Below, in pieces: positions 17,265-25,271 of a stretch of DNA of 64,000 nt. Made by a program: the position numbers and the translations under genes. The first letter of the stretch is position 1. Each line of letters starts with the position of its first letter. The stretch is from contig NZ_CP125296.1 of NCBI RefSeq assembly GCF_030412785.1, forward strand, positions 2,170,001 to 2,234,000, given 5' to 3'. The stretch comes from Paraburkholderia sabiae. GTDB lineage: Bacteria > Pseudomonadota > Gammaproteobacteria > Burkholderiales > Burkholderiaceae. The notes below the pieces were generated by a model. It did no database searches. It had not been told where the DNA came from and saw only the letters and a list, made by a program, of their open reading frames with translations.

Positions 17265-18137
17265 ATGGATCTGAACGCTCTGACCGACTTCGCACTCGTT
17301 GCAACGAACGGGGGACTGGGAAAAGCCAGCCGTGCAAGCGGCAAGTCGAAGGCAACGCTGTCGCGACGCATCGCCGATCTGGAAGAGCAACTCGGCGTAA
17401 GACTCATCGAGCGCGGCGCGCGAGGGCTCAAGCTCACCGAAGCCGGCGAGATGCTGATGGCTCGCACCGAAGGACCGATGCACGAAGTCACTGAAGCGAT
17501 GACTGCCGTGCGCGAAGGGCTCTCGGCGCCGCGCGGACGTTTGCGTATCGCGTCGCCCGCGCTGTTCTCGCAACTCGCGATGGGAAAGATTTGCGCGAGG
17601 TTCTGTGCGGCCTATCCGGAAGTCACGGTCGAAGTGATGGCAGAAGACCGCATGGTCGATCTCGTCGAGGAGCAGTTCGACGTCGCCATCCGGATCAATC
17701 CGAGCGCGGATAGCAGCCTCGTCGGCCGATGCTTTGCGAAGGACCGGCTCGTGGTCGTAGCTGCGCCTTCCGTCCGTAAACCAGCCTCGGGAGCGGTCCG
17801 ATCCGTTCCTGCCATCGTGTTTTCGAGCTTCCAGCCCACCAACTGGACCCTCGACGACGGGCGCCTGGTTCTGGACCCTGATCCACGCCTCAGGCTTTCT
17901 TCGTTTCTGATGATTCGCGATGCTGCCGTCGCCGGTGCTGGCGCCGCCCTTCTTCCACAATCGATAGCGTGGGATCACCTGACTCGCGGGGATCTGGTGC
18001 AGTGGGGCACGGTCTCGGGTGTCGAAGCCGCGCTGTGGGTGTTGCACACGTCGCGTCGTCTTCCTTCGCCGAAGGTTCGCGCCTTCGTCGAGTTTTTGTG
18101 CGCGCAGTATCCGGAAGCGTCGCTCGTGCTGGGATAG
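17265..18137 (+). CDS. LysR-family transcriptional regulator (CrgA-like subgroup)
   Basis: A 290-residue LysR regulator. The winged helix-turn-helix occupies residues 1-60: MDLNALTDFALVATNGGLG, then ASGKSKATLSRRIADLEEQLG and LIERGARGLKLTEAGE. The effector-binding domain starts near RGRLRIASPALFSQ. The family has a HTH plus two-lobed sensor domain and is usually about 300 residues. It is divergent from the NmrA-like oxidoreductase, the standard arrangement for a regulator and its target. The inducer is unknown. The end of the gene is convergent with an aminotransferase gene 50 bp away. Confidence 0.91.
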   Translation: MDLNALTDFALVATNGGLGKASRASGKSKATLSRRIADLEEQLGVRLIERGARGLKLTEAGEMLMARTEGPMHEVTEAMTAVREGLSAPRGRLRIASPALFSQLAMGKICARFCAAYPEVTVEVMAEDRMVDLVEEQFDVAIRINPSADSSLVGRCFAKDRLVVVAAPSVRKPASGAVRSVPAIVFSSFQPTNWTLDDGRLVLDPDPRLRLSSFLMIRDAAVAGAGAALLPQSIAWDHLTRGDLVQWGTVSGVEAALWVLHTSRRLPSPKVRAFVEFLCAQYPEASLVLG

Positions 18138-18146
18138 GACATCAAA

Positions 18147-18165
18147 CGCGCCACGCTCAGGCGCG
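18147..18165. terminator. Short GC hairpin between convergent genes
   Basis: CGCGCC (18147-18152) pairs with GGCGCG (18160-18165) around a 7-base loop. It lies between the convergent ends of the LysR gene and the aminotransferase gene, so it could end both transcripts. It lacks a clear T-tract, so intrinsic termination is uncertain. Confidence 0.35.
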
Positions 18166-18187
18166 ATTGACGTCATCACCTCATCGC

Positions 18188-19315
18188 CTAGCGAATACTG
18201 TCCAGCGCCTTCGCGAATCTGGCGACCGCGCCTTCGACGTCATGCAGTTTGTCGAGGCCGAACAATCCAATGCGGAAAGTCTTGAAGTCGTCAGGCTCGT
18301 CGCATTGAAGCGGAACACCCGCCGCGATCTGCAAACCGGCATCGGCGAATTTCTTGCCGGACCGGATGCCGTCGTCGTCCGTGTAGCTAACCACGACGCC
18401 CGGAGCCTGAAAGCCTTCGGCCGCCACGCTTCTGAAGCCTGCGCCAGTCAGCAGCGAACGGATGCGTTTGCCGAGTTCGAGCTGCTCCTCTTTCACCTTG
18501 TCGAAGCCATATGCCTCGGTTTCCTTGAGCACGTCGCGCAGGGTCGCGAGACTGTCCGTGGGCATCGTGGCGTGATATGCGAACCCGCCGTTCTCGTAGG
18601 CTTCCATGATCTGCAGCCACTTGCGGAGATCGCAGGCGAAACTCGTGCTGGTCGTCCCGTCGATTCTTTCGCGCGCGAGCGGGCTGAGCATGACCAGCGC
18701 GCAGCACGGCGATGCGCTCCATCCCTTTTGCGGCGCGCTGATCAGGATATCGACACCGCTCGCCTGCATATCCACCCAGACCGTGCCCGACGCGATGCAA
18801 TCCAGCACGAACATGCCTCCGACAGCATGAACGGCGTCCGCCACCGCACGCAGATAGGCGTCCGGCAACATCATCCCGGATGCGGTTTCCACATGCGGCG
18901 CAAAGACCAGATCAGGCTTGTTCTCCTTGATCGCGGCGACCACTTCATCGATAGGAGGCGGTGCGTAGGCAGCCTGTCTTCCCTCTTCGACAGGGCGCGC
19001 CTTCAACACGATCGATTCGGACGGAATGCCGCCCATGTCGAAGATCTGCGACCAGCGGAAGCTGAACCAGCCATTGCGGATGACCAGACACTTCCTGTTC
19101 GTCGCGAACTGCCGCGCGACGGCTTCCATGCCGAACGTCCCGCTGCCCGGCACGACAACCACAGCCTTCGCGTTGTAGACTTTTTTCAGGCCGTCGGAAA
19201 TATCTCGCATGACGCCCTGAAAAAGCTGCGACATATGATTGATCGATCGATCGGTGTACACGACCGAATACTCGAGGAGTCCCTCGCGGTCGACATCGGG
19301 GAGTAAGCCCGGCAC
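18188..19315 (-). CDS. Class V pyridoxal-phosphate aminotransferase
   Basis: A 375-residue class V aminotransferase related to alanine-glyoxylate and 2-aminoethylphosphonate aminotransferases. The N-terminal GLLPDV and YTDRSINHMS elements, VVVPGSGTFGMEAVARQFA (phosphate-binding region), LVIRNGWFSFRW, the Asp of FVLDCIASG, and LISAPQKGWSASP with the Schiff-base lysine near residue 196 are all present. The start is the GTG at 19315: GGAGG lies 5 bases upstream and the protein then begins exactly at the family start (PGLLPDVD). The 51-base longer reading has no ribosome-binding site. The specific amino donor is unknown; the gene is not in an operon. Confidence 0.85.
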   Translation of the reverse strand: MPGLLPDVDREGLLEYSVVYTDRSINHMSQLFQGVMRDISDGLKKVYNAKAVVVVPGSGTFGMEAVARQFATNRKCLVIRNGWFSFRWSQIFDMGGIPSESIVLKARPVEEGRQAAYAPPPIDEVVAAIKENKPDLVFAPHVETASGMMLPDAYLRAVADAVHAVGGMFVLDCIASGTVWVDMQASGVDILISAPQKGWSASPCCALVMLSPLARERIDGTTSTSFACDLRKWLQIMEAYENGGFAYHATMPTDSLATLRDVLKETEAYGFDKVKEEQLELGKRIRSLLTGAGFRSVAAEGFQAPGVVVSYTDDDGIRSGKKFADAGLQIAAGVPLQCDEPDDFKTFRIGLFGLDKLHDVEGAVARFAKALDSIR

Positions 19316-19441
19316 GTTCGCCTCCGGTAATTGACGGATTAAGGATCGAAAACAGATTCTAACCAAAGCCCACTATAACGGCATCGGCCGGAACGCGCGG
19401 AGGCGTACAGAGCAAGCTCAATATGTTCATCGCGCTCTGCG

Positions 19442-21094
19442 CTAACTGACGCCGTGCTGCAGAAACTTGTGGGCGAACGCGATCGCCATGCTGCCTTCGC
19501 CGACAGCCGAAGCGACGCGCTTGACCGGGCTCAGTCTCACATCTCCACACGCGAACACGCCGGGAACGCTCGATTCGAGCAGGTACGGATCACGGCTATG
19601 CGCCCAGTGTCCCGCCTTGACCACGTCCTCTCCGGTGAGAACATATCCCCGCGTATCGCGTGCGATTTGCGGCGGCAACCACTCAGTCTCCGCATCAGCG
19701 CCGATGAACACGAACAGGCCACCGCAGTCGTGTCGCGTCGTCTCCAGGCTCGTTCCATCGCGTATGTCGATCGCCGTCAGATGAGTATCGCCATGCGCGC
19801 CGACCACTTCGGAGCGCAACTGGACCGCCACGTTCGACTTCCCGTGAAGCTGCTCGATCAGATAGCGGGACATGCTTTTCTCGAGCGAATCGCCTCGCAA
19901 CACGAGCGTCACCATGCGCGCGTGATTGGCAAAGTACAACGCAGCCTGACCAGCCGAGTTTCCACCGCCGATCAGATAAACATCGAGCCCGTGAGTCGCG
20001 TTCGCTTCGCTGCGTGACGCACCGTAGTAAATGCCTTTGCCGATGAACCGGTCGAACCCGTCGATGGCAAGCCGGCGCCACGCGACGCCCGTCGCCAGAA
20101 TGATTGTCCGCGCACGGATCACGTCGCCTTCGTCGAGATGCACATTCCGTTCATCGACATCGATTCGTGCAACCGATCGCGTGACCAGAATCTCTGCGCC
20201 GAGCCGTCTTGCTTGCTGCAGTGCACGACTCGCGAGTTCGTCGCCCGAGACGCCGTTGGGAAAGCCCAGATAATTTTCGATGCGCGAAGAAGTCCCGGCC
20301 TGGCCGCCCGGCGCTTCCCGTTCCACCACCATCGTGCGCAAGCCTTCCGACGCGCCGTACACGGCCGCAGCGAGACCGGCGGGCCCGCCGCCGATAATCA
20401 ACGTGTCGTATTCGGCAAGGCGCGGCTGCGTTTGCAGACCGAGCAAACCTGCGAGTTCGCGTGTCGCAGGCCGGCTCAGCACCGTGCCGTCGACCAGCCG
20501 CAACGCCGGGCACGCGTCGTCCGGCGGACAGGAGCCAGGCCAGCGCGCCGCCAGTTCGGGCGCATCGGGCGTCATCCAGTCGCAGCTGATCTGGTTGCGG
20601 GCGAGGAACTGGCGCAACGCCGTGCAGGCGTCGTCCCAGCGATTGCCCACCATGATCACGCGAGGCTTGGGCGGCTCGGCGGAAAGGCCCTGCAATCCGC
20701 CGATGCGCTCGCGCGCGAGCGCGCCCATCTTCAATGCCACTTCCGGCGACTCGGCAGCGAGCGTGTAATAGCGCTGGGCGTCCACGCGCATCACACGCGA
20801 CGGCTCCGCGGCCCGGTAGGCGCCGGGAAACGGCGAACTGAGCGCGAGCGGCACTTCGCCAAAGATCGTTCCCGGCAGACGCCAGCCCAGCGTGCGCTCG
20901 ACACCGTCGAACGTCTTGATGACTTCCATCTTGCCGGCCAGAACGGCATAGAGCGCGCGCTCGCCGCCTTCATGGACAGCGAATTCGCCCGCGCAAAGGT
21001 GCAAGTCCGCGGAGGTCTGCGCGAGCTGCTCCAGCTGGTTGTCGGAGAGTGTCGAGAAGAGGGGAATTGCCCGGATGTCGTCGATTGTCAGCAT
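19442..21094 (-). CDS. cNMP-binding-domain flavoprotein of the thioredoxin-reductase fold, without the CxxC
   Basis: A 550-residue fusion. Residues about 1-125 form a cyclic-nucleotide-binding (Crp-like) beta-barrel with GEFAVHEGGERALYAVLAGKM and GTIFGEVPLAL. A short glutaredoxin-like segment follows (PRVIMVGNRWDDACTALRQF). From about residue 232 on lies an FAD/NAD(P) oxidoreductase with TLIIGGGPAGLAAAVYGASEG, ENYLGFPNG, TIILATG, VYLIGGGNSAGQAA and the closing GVFACGDVR. Where thioredoxin reductases carry the redox CATC motif this protein has GIYYGASRSEA, so it cannot reduce thioredoxin in the normal way. Electron acceptor and ligand of the N-terminal sensor are unknown. It is monocistronic. 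Confidence 0.88.
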   Translation of the reverse strand: MLTIDDIRAIPLFSTLSDNQLEQLAQTSADLHLCAGEFAVHEGGERALYAVLAGKMEVIKTFDGVERTLGWRLPGTIFGEVPLALSSPFPGAYRAAEPSRVMRVDAQRYYTLAAESPEVALKMGALARERIGGLQGLSAEPPKPRVIMVGNRWDDACTALRQFLARNQISCDWMTPDAPELAARWPGSCPPDDACPALRLVDGTVLSRPATRELAGLLGLQTQPRLAEYDTLIIGGGPAGLAAAVYGASEGLRTMVVEREAPGGQAGTSSRIENYLGFPNGVSGDELASRALQQARRLGAEILVTRSVARIDVDERNVHLDEGDVIRARTIILATGVAWRRLAIDGFDRFIGKGIYYGASRSEANATHGLDVYLIGGGNSAGQAALYFANHARMVTLVLRGDSLEKSMSRYLIEQLHGKSNVAVQLRSEVVGAHGDTHLTAIDIRDGTSLETTRHDCGGLFVFIGADAETEWLPPQIARDTRGYVLTGEDVVKAGHWAHSRDPYLLESSVPGVFACGDVRLSPVKRVASAVGEGSMAIAFAHKFLQHGVS

Positions 21095-21907
21095 GGCTTC
21101 ATCCAGGCAGGCAAGTGAGCACGAGATCGTTGCGCGATCTTTCGGGTCGTCTGCGTGATCGAGGGGCGCGGCAGACAGAGCAAGTATATGAGGTTCAGTT
21201 GCGAATGTTCAGCGCTGAGGGCCAATTACCCAATCGCGGGCGGCGCTGCGATCGATATTGCGCAGCGCAACACACCGCGCGAAAGATACGAAATACACGG
21301 TAAGCCAGCACGAAAAACCTTGCGATGAGATGTCTGTCTGAAGCGCACTACAACTTCAGTCATTCAACATGCGGGCTTCGATCTTCTGCGTTGTTTTTGC
21401 CATTTTCGTATGCGGGTTTGGAGTGACGTCGTGTGACGATAGCGTCGATGATGCAGTCGACGGCGAAGCGTCGGACTTCGTTGCGCCAACCACCTGTATG
21501 GAACGGCTTTATTATCCGCTCGGTCTGCGCACGATTGCGCTCGCCGACTTCTGCTACGGCGCGGGCGGTCTGCAGGTACTGCACGACCACTATCGCTTCG
21601 ACTACGCCGACGTGATCGACGCGGGCACGACGCTGCCGATGGAAAATCTCGCGCGCATCGGGACACTGGGCGAGGCAAGAGATCGGCGTTCACACGACGA
21701 CGAACGGGAGCACCAACGCCATTAGCGCAGATGGAATGCGATGCGTGCGGAACACCCGTGCTGGCGAGCCTTCGGACGTTGCGGCAATCGGGCGCGGATT
21801 AATGGAACTGCTGTCTGTCGACGATGAACGGCGACAGAAGATGGAATCGCTGATGAGCCGGCATCTCGACGGATTCGAATGGGTGCGCAGCGGGGCGGCA
21901 GCGCGCG
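21095..21907. other. Gene-poor region, possibly containing decayed coding sequence
   Basis: This stretch of about 0.8 kb has no convincing gene. The first 270 bp hold nothing recognisable. A plus-strand reading frame at 21369-21725 is described separately as a possible remnant. From 21736 on, plus-strand frames do not resemble protein families. Two short frames end in quick stop codons, which suggests old, degraded DNA. Confidence 0.45.
21369..21725 (+). pseudogene. Possible remnant of a hydrogenase-maturation-protease-like gene
   Basis: The 118-codon frame begins with a hydrophobic stretch but its middle, LADFCYGAGGLQVLHDHYRF followed by DYADVIDAGTTLP, loosely recalls HyaD/HoxM hydrogenase maturation proteases (typically LWADEGFGVRAVE then a YRF element and a DGGT strand). 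The key Glu and Asp metal ligands are not in place, the N-terminal GIGN motif is missing, and the C-terminal end is low-complexity and charged. I read this as a degraded copy or a chance frame. No other hydrogenase gene is seen in the window. Confidence 0.22.
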
Positions 21908-22120
21908 TCACATGTATGCGTCGATATGCCGGTCGCGGAAATCGATTGCTTCTTCGTACGACGGCGCTTCGTGAATCATCTTGCCCTCGTACAGCACTTT
22001 GCATCCGTCGACCGTCAGTGGGAGAACCACGTGACACTGTGAATCGCCGAGACCCGCTTGCGGACGATGAAAGCGACTTCTCGCCAGTAGCAACCACAGA
22101 TCGAGCAAAGCGGATTTCAT
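21908..22120 (-). CDS. Small hypothetical protein
   Basis: A 70-residue reading frame of unknown function. It starts at an ATG with a weak upstream signal. The sequence looks protein-like in its second half: VLPLTVDGCKVLYEGKMI and then APSYEEAIDFRDRHIDAY, with a reasonable helix pattern, whereas the competing plus-strand frame over the same bases is arginine-rich and unlikely. It is isolated between the gene-poor patch and the solute-binding protein gene. No domain was recognised. Confidence 0.4.
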   Translation of the reverse strand: MKSALLDLWLLLARSRFHRPQAGLGDSQCHVVLPLTVDGCKVLYEGKMIHEAPSYEEAIDFRDRHIDAYM

Positions 22121-22381
22121 TTTCAGGCTGGAGATCGATGCGTTAGACGGATGTCACTCGTCCTGTTGCGCATCTTAGGGACTCAAATGTCCAGCAGACG
22201 ATCTGGAAATGAACGGCAAGGTTAATCATCCTTACGGATGTCCTGATTCTTCATTTCGGGAAGATTCGATGGGAAATATTCTGTAATGACTCGCGCACCT
22301 GTGTCCGACATAATTGCTTCTCATCGACACTTGAAACCCGGACCGCGATCTGACAGCGCGGTCACAACGAGAGCTTCATCC

Positions 22382-23116
22382 ATGACTATCGATCCATCCG
22401 TTGTCGCCGCCTTCACACCGACGGGCAAACTGCGCGCGTCGATCAATCTCGGCAATCCGATTCTTGCCAACAAAAACGCTGAAACGGGCGAGCCGTTCGG
22501 CGTATCCATCGACCTCGCGCGCGCATTCGCCACGAAGCTCGGTGTCGAACTGGAGCTGGTTGTCTTCGATGCAGCAGGCAAGTCGGTTCAGGCCGTCAGC
22601 GAGGAACGCGCGGACTTCGGCTTCTTCGCCGTCGATCCGTTGCGCGGCGAAACGATCGCGTTCACGGCGCCGTATGTGTTGATCGAAGGCTTCTATCTCG
22701 TTCGCGACGACTCGCCCGTGCGGACCAACGCCGATGTCGATCAGCCGCATAACCGCGTTGCCGTCGGCAAAGGCAGCGCGTATGACCTCTTTCTCACGCG
22801 AGAACTGAAGGCCGCCCAAATCGTACGCGCGCCGACTTCGCCCGCTGTCGTGCAGACGTTTCTCGAACAGAACCTGGAAGTCGCAGCGGGCGTCAAGCAG
22901 CAGCTCGAAGCGGACGCGCAGAAGACCAGCGGACTTCGGCTGCTCGACGAGCGGTTCATGGTGATACAGCAGGCGATGGGTACGGCGAAAAGCCGTGGCG
23001 AAGCGGCCGCGGCTGCGCTACACGCGTTCGTCGAAGAGATGAAGGCGTCCGGGTTCGTCGCCGATGCGCTGGCGCGGCATAGTATCGCCGGAGCATCGGT
23101 GGCGCCGAAGGCGTAG
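22382..23116 (+). CDS. Family 3 solute-binding-like protein without a signal peptide
   Basis: A 244-residue protein of the periplasmic binding protein type 2 fold (bacterial SBP family 3, amino-acid binders). GEPFGVSIDLARAFATKLGV is the diagnostic N-lobe motif (near residue 35), followed by ADFGFFAVDPLRGETIAFTAPYV and YLVRDDSPV; the second lobe has VAVGKGSAYDLFLTRELK. Start chosen at the ATG at 22382, which begins right before the family core (PTGKLRASINLG). No signal peptide is visible with this start; the longer reading adds 32 codons that also lack one. No permease or ATPase gene is adjacent. It may be a cytosolic ligand-binding protein or a misplaced importer part. Confidence 0.8.
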   Translation: MTIDPSVVAAFTPTGKLRASINLGNPILANKNAETGEPFGVSIDLARAFATKLGVELELVVFDAAGKSVQAVSEERADFGFFAVDPLRGETIAFTAPYVLIEGFYLVRDDSPVRTNADVDQPHNRVAVGKGSAYDLFLTRELKAAQIVRAPTSPAVVQTFLEQNLEVAAGVKQQLEADAQKTSGLRLLDERFMVIQQAMGTAKSRGEAAAAALHAFVEEMKASGFVADALARHSIAGASVAPKA

Positions 23117-23143
23117 TGCCGGAGCGGATCGCTGCGGCACTAC
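23113..23143. terminator. Hairpin between convergent genes
   Basis: GTAGTGCCG (23113-23121, overlapping the TAG stop of the binding-protein gene) pairs perfectly with CGGCACTAC (23135-23143) around a 13-base loop. The hairpin lies between the convergent ends of that gene and of the enolase-superfamily gene, so it can serve both. A T-tract is lacking. Confidence 0.45.
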
Positions 23144-23150
23144 TCGCATC

Positions 23151-24350
23151 TCAAGCCGATTCACGCACCGTCGCGTCCGCACGAAGCCTGATTTCAGGGC
23201 GAAGCGCAGTCCCTAGCCCGGGAAGAACAGGCGCCTGAACCATGCCGCGTTCGATGACAGGAAGCTCGCTGACCAGCTCGCGATACCACGTCGCGAGCGT
23301 CGCGCGAACGACCTCCTGGTAAATCGCCGTCGAAGCATGCAGCGCGAGATGCAGCCCCGCCATCAGCGTGACGGGGCCGGTGCAGTCATGAGGCGCCAGC
23401 GCGCGCCGATGCGATTCGGCAATGGCCGCGATCTTTCGTGCTTCCGTCAGACCGCCGCACCAGGCGAGATCGACCATCACGATGTCGACGGCATCGGCGG
23501 CCATCAACTCCCGGAACTGCGTAGTTCCGGACAGCGTTTCGCTGCCGCAAATGGGCACGCGCACGCGTGAACGCAGGTCTGCCAGCGCCTCGACGTCGTG
23601 CATCTTGTTCAACGGGTCTTCCGCCCATAAAACGCCAAAATCTTCGAGCGCGCGACAGATGCGCTCGGCAGGCAACGCGCCCCACAGACTGTGCAGTTCG
23701 CACATCACTTCGATATCGTCGCCGACTGCCTGGCGAATCTTCCTGAATGGTTCGAGACCTTTCTTGAGGTCGGCAAGCGACAGCGTTTGTCCGCCCGTTG
23801 CCGCCGAGAAAACATCGAATGGCCAGATCTTCATCGCGCGATAGCCCTCTTCCAGCAGGCTCATCGCCAGGCGGCCCGCGTCCTGATTGAACGCGATCTG
23901 ATCGTCGTACGGACCTTGCGACGCGTCTTGCCCGGAGATCACCCTGCGCGATGCGTTGTTGCTGTTGTACGAGTAGCCGGCACAAGTGTTATAGGCCTGG
24001 ATTTCGAGCCGGTTCGCGCCACCCATGGCCTCGTGAACAGGAATACCGTGACGTTTCCCCTTGATATCCCACAACGCGATGTCGATCGCGCTCGCGGCGC
24101 GAATCTCGGCGCTCGCTCCTTGAAATCCCACGTACGGCGTGAGCAATTGCCGCGAAATCGCATCGATGCGGCGCGAGTCGTGTCCGATGATCTGTGCAGC
24201 GATCTGCTCGTGAATGACGGCTTCCACCGCCTGCGCGCCGCGAAACGTTTCGCCGAGGCCGATCAGTCCTTCGTCGGTTTCGACTTCGACCCAGATGAGG
24301 TTTGGCCTTTCAGCGATACGTATCGTGCGTAGCTTCGTGATAGTCGACAT
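23151..24350 (-). CDS. Enolase-superfamily enzyme (mandelate racemase / muconate lactonizing type)
   Basis: A 399-residue enolase-superfamily protein. The N-terminal capping domain spans about residues 1-125. The barrel then carries YRAMKIWPFD (candidate catalytic Lys), EVMCELHSLWG and LWAEDPL and PICGSETLSG (three metal-binding acids, ELH/E/E), and RALAPHDCTGPVTLM, where the histidine of HD is a typical general base. These enzymes abstract a proton alpha to a carboxylate: racemases, dehydratases and lactonizing enzymes. The ATG at 24350 was preferred to a TTG 21 codons upstream, because the family start follows it. It is last in the itaconate-type operon, 72 bp after the lyase; its substrate is unknown. 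Confidence 0.83.
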   Translation of the reverse strand: MSTITKLRTIRIAERPNLIWVEVETDEGLIGLGETFRGAQAVEAVIHEQIAAQIIGHDSRRIDAISRQLLTPYVGFQGASAEIRAASAIDIALWDIKGKRHGIPVHEAMGGANRLEIQAYNTCAGYSYNSNNASRRVISGQDASQGPYDDQIAFNQDAGRLAMSLLEEGYRAMKIWPFDVFSAATGGQTLSLADLKKGLEPFRKIRQAVGDDIEVMCELHSLWGALPAERICRALEDFGVLWAEDPLNKMHDVEALADLRSRVRVPICGSETLSGTTQFRELMAADAVDIVMVDLAWCGGLTEARKIAAIAESHRRALAPHDCTGPVTLMAGLHLALHASTAIYQEVVRATLATWYRELVSELPVIERGMVQAPVLPGLGTALRPEIRLRADATVRESA

Positions 24351-24422
24351 GGCACTGTGAGCGACGGTTGAGGAGTTGTAGCGATGCTCGCACGCCTTCC
24401 ACGTCACGGTCAAAGATTCACG

Positions 24423-25268
24423 CTAGCCGCCGAGAATCGCCTCCGCCGCGCGAATGACGGGCAGATCGATCATGCGGCCATCCAGGCTGAACGCTTCGCC
24501 GCCGTGCCGTGCGGCTTCTTCGAGCACGCGACGCGCCCAGGCCCGCTCGGCCTCGGTATGGCCGAAGGCCTCGTTGACGCCCGCCACCTGGTTCGGGTGA
24601 ATGCACAGCTTGCCGCCGAACCCGAAGGCACGCGCACGACGCGCATCTACCGCGAGACGTTCGGCGCTTCCGGTGTCGGTGGTCACACCGTCGACAGGTG
24701 CAGGCAGCCGCGCGCGACGCGATGCCGCGACGAGCGCGCTGCGCGCAAAGGCCAGTTCGGGCTCATCGGCTGTGGCATGAATGCCCACGTCGAGCTGAAA
24801 ATCCAGATGACCGAATGCCAGGCGCACGACGTGAGGCTCGCGCGCGAGCGCATCGGCCGCATCGAGGCCCGCCAGCGATTCGATCAATGCGACGATGCGC
24901 GCGCCATCGCCGAGCTTTTGGGCTACGCCACGCAACGTCGCGGCATCCTCGCATTTCGGCAGCATCACCGTCGCGCCGTGCATCGTCCAGTTGCGCAGCA
25001 GCGCAAGGTCGGCTTCGTGCCAACGCGTGCCCACGGCGTTGATGCGGACCACCGTGCGCGTCAGTTGCCCGGGCGTCAGTTGCGGCAGGTGCTGCGCAAG
25101 CTGCTCGCGCGCACTGTCCTTGCTGCCTTCGGCGACGGCGTCTTCCAGATCGACGATGATGCAATCCGCGCCCGACGCCAGCGCCTTGACGAAGCGCTCG
25201 GGCCTCGTGGCCGGAACGAACAGCAGGCTATGCGCATGCCGCACAGGAGACTCACACATTGCGGACAT
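24423..25268 (-). CDS. ccl: CitE-like CoA-ester lyase, probable citramalyl-CoA lyase
   Basis: A 281-residue HpcH/HpaI aldolase family protein of the CitE type. Motifs are LLFVPATRPERFVKALASG, CIIVDLEDAVAEGSKDSAR (metal-binding region), VVRINAVGTRWH, TVMLPKCEDAATL, ALIESLAGLDAADAL and RLAFGHLDFQLDVG. The last enzyme of the itaconate pathway cleaves (S)-citramalyl-CoA to acetyl-CoA and pyruvate. The gene lies 3 bp after a CaiB-type CoA-transferase and next to a hydratase, the same set as the rip operon of Pseudomonas aeruginosa and Yersinia pestis. The lyase activity on citramalyl-CoA is inferred from this context; malyl- or methylmalyl-CoA is an alternative. Confidence 0.78.
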   Translation of the reverse strand: MSAMCESPVRHAHSLLFVPATRPERFVKALASGADCIIVDLEDAVAEGSKDSAREQLAQHLPQLTPGQLTRTVVRINAVGTRWHEADLALLRNWTMHGATVMLPKCEDAATLRGVAQKLGDGARIVALIESLAGLDAADALAREPHVVRLAFGHLDFQLDVGIHATADEPELAFARSALVAASRRARLPAPVDGVTTDTGSAERLAVDARRARAFGFGGKLCIHPNQVAGVNEAFGHTEAERAWARRVLEEAARHGGEAFSLDGRMIDLPVIRAAEAILGG

Positions 25269-25271
25269 CGC

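Noticed and set aside
21736..22146. Plus-strand reading frame in the gene-poor patch
   Set aside because: Arginine-rich, lacks family features, and overlaps a more protein-like minus-strand frame.
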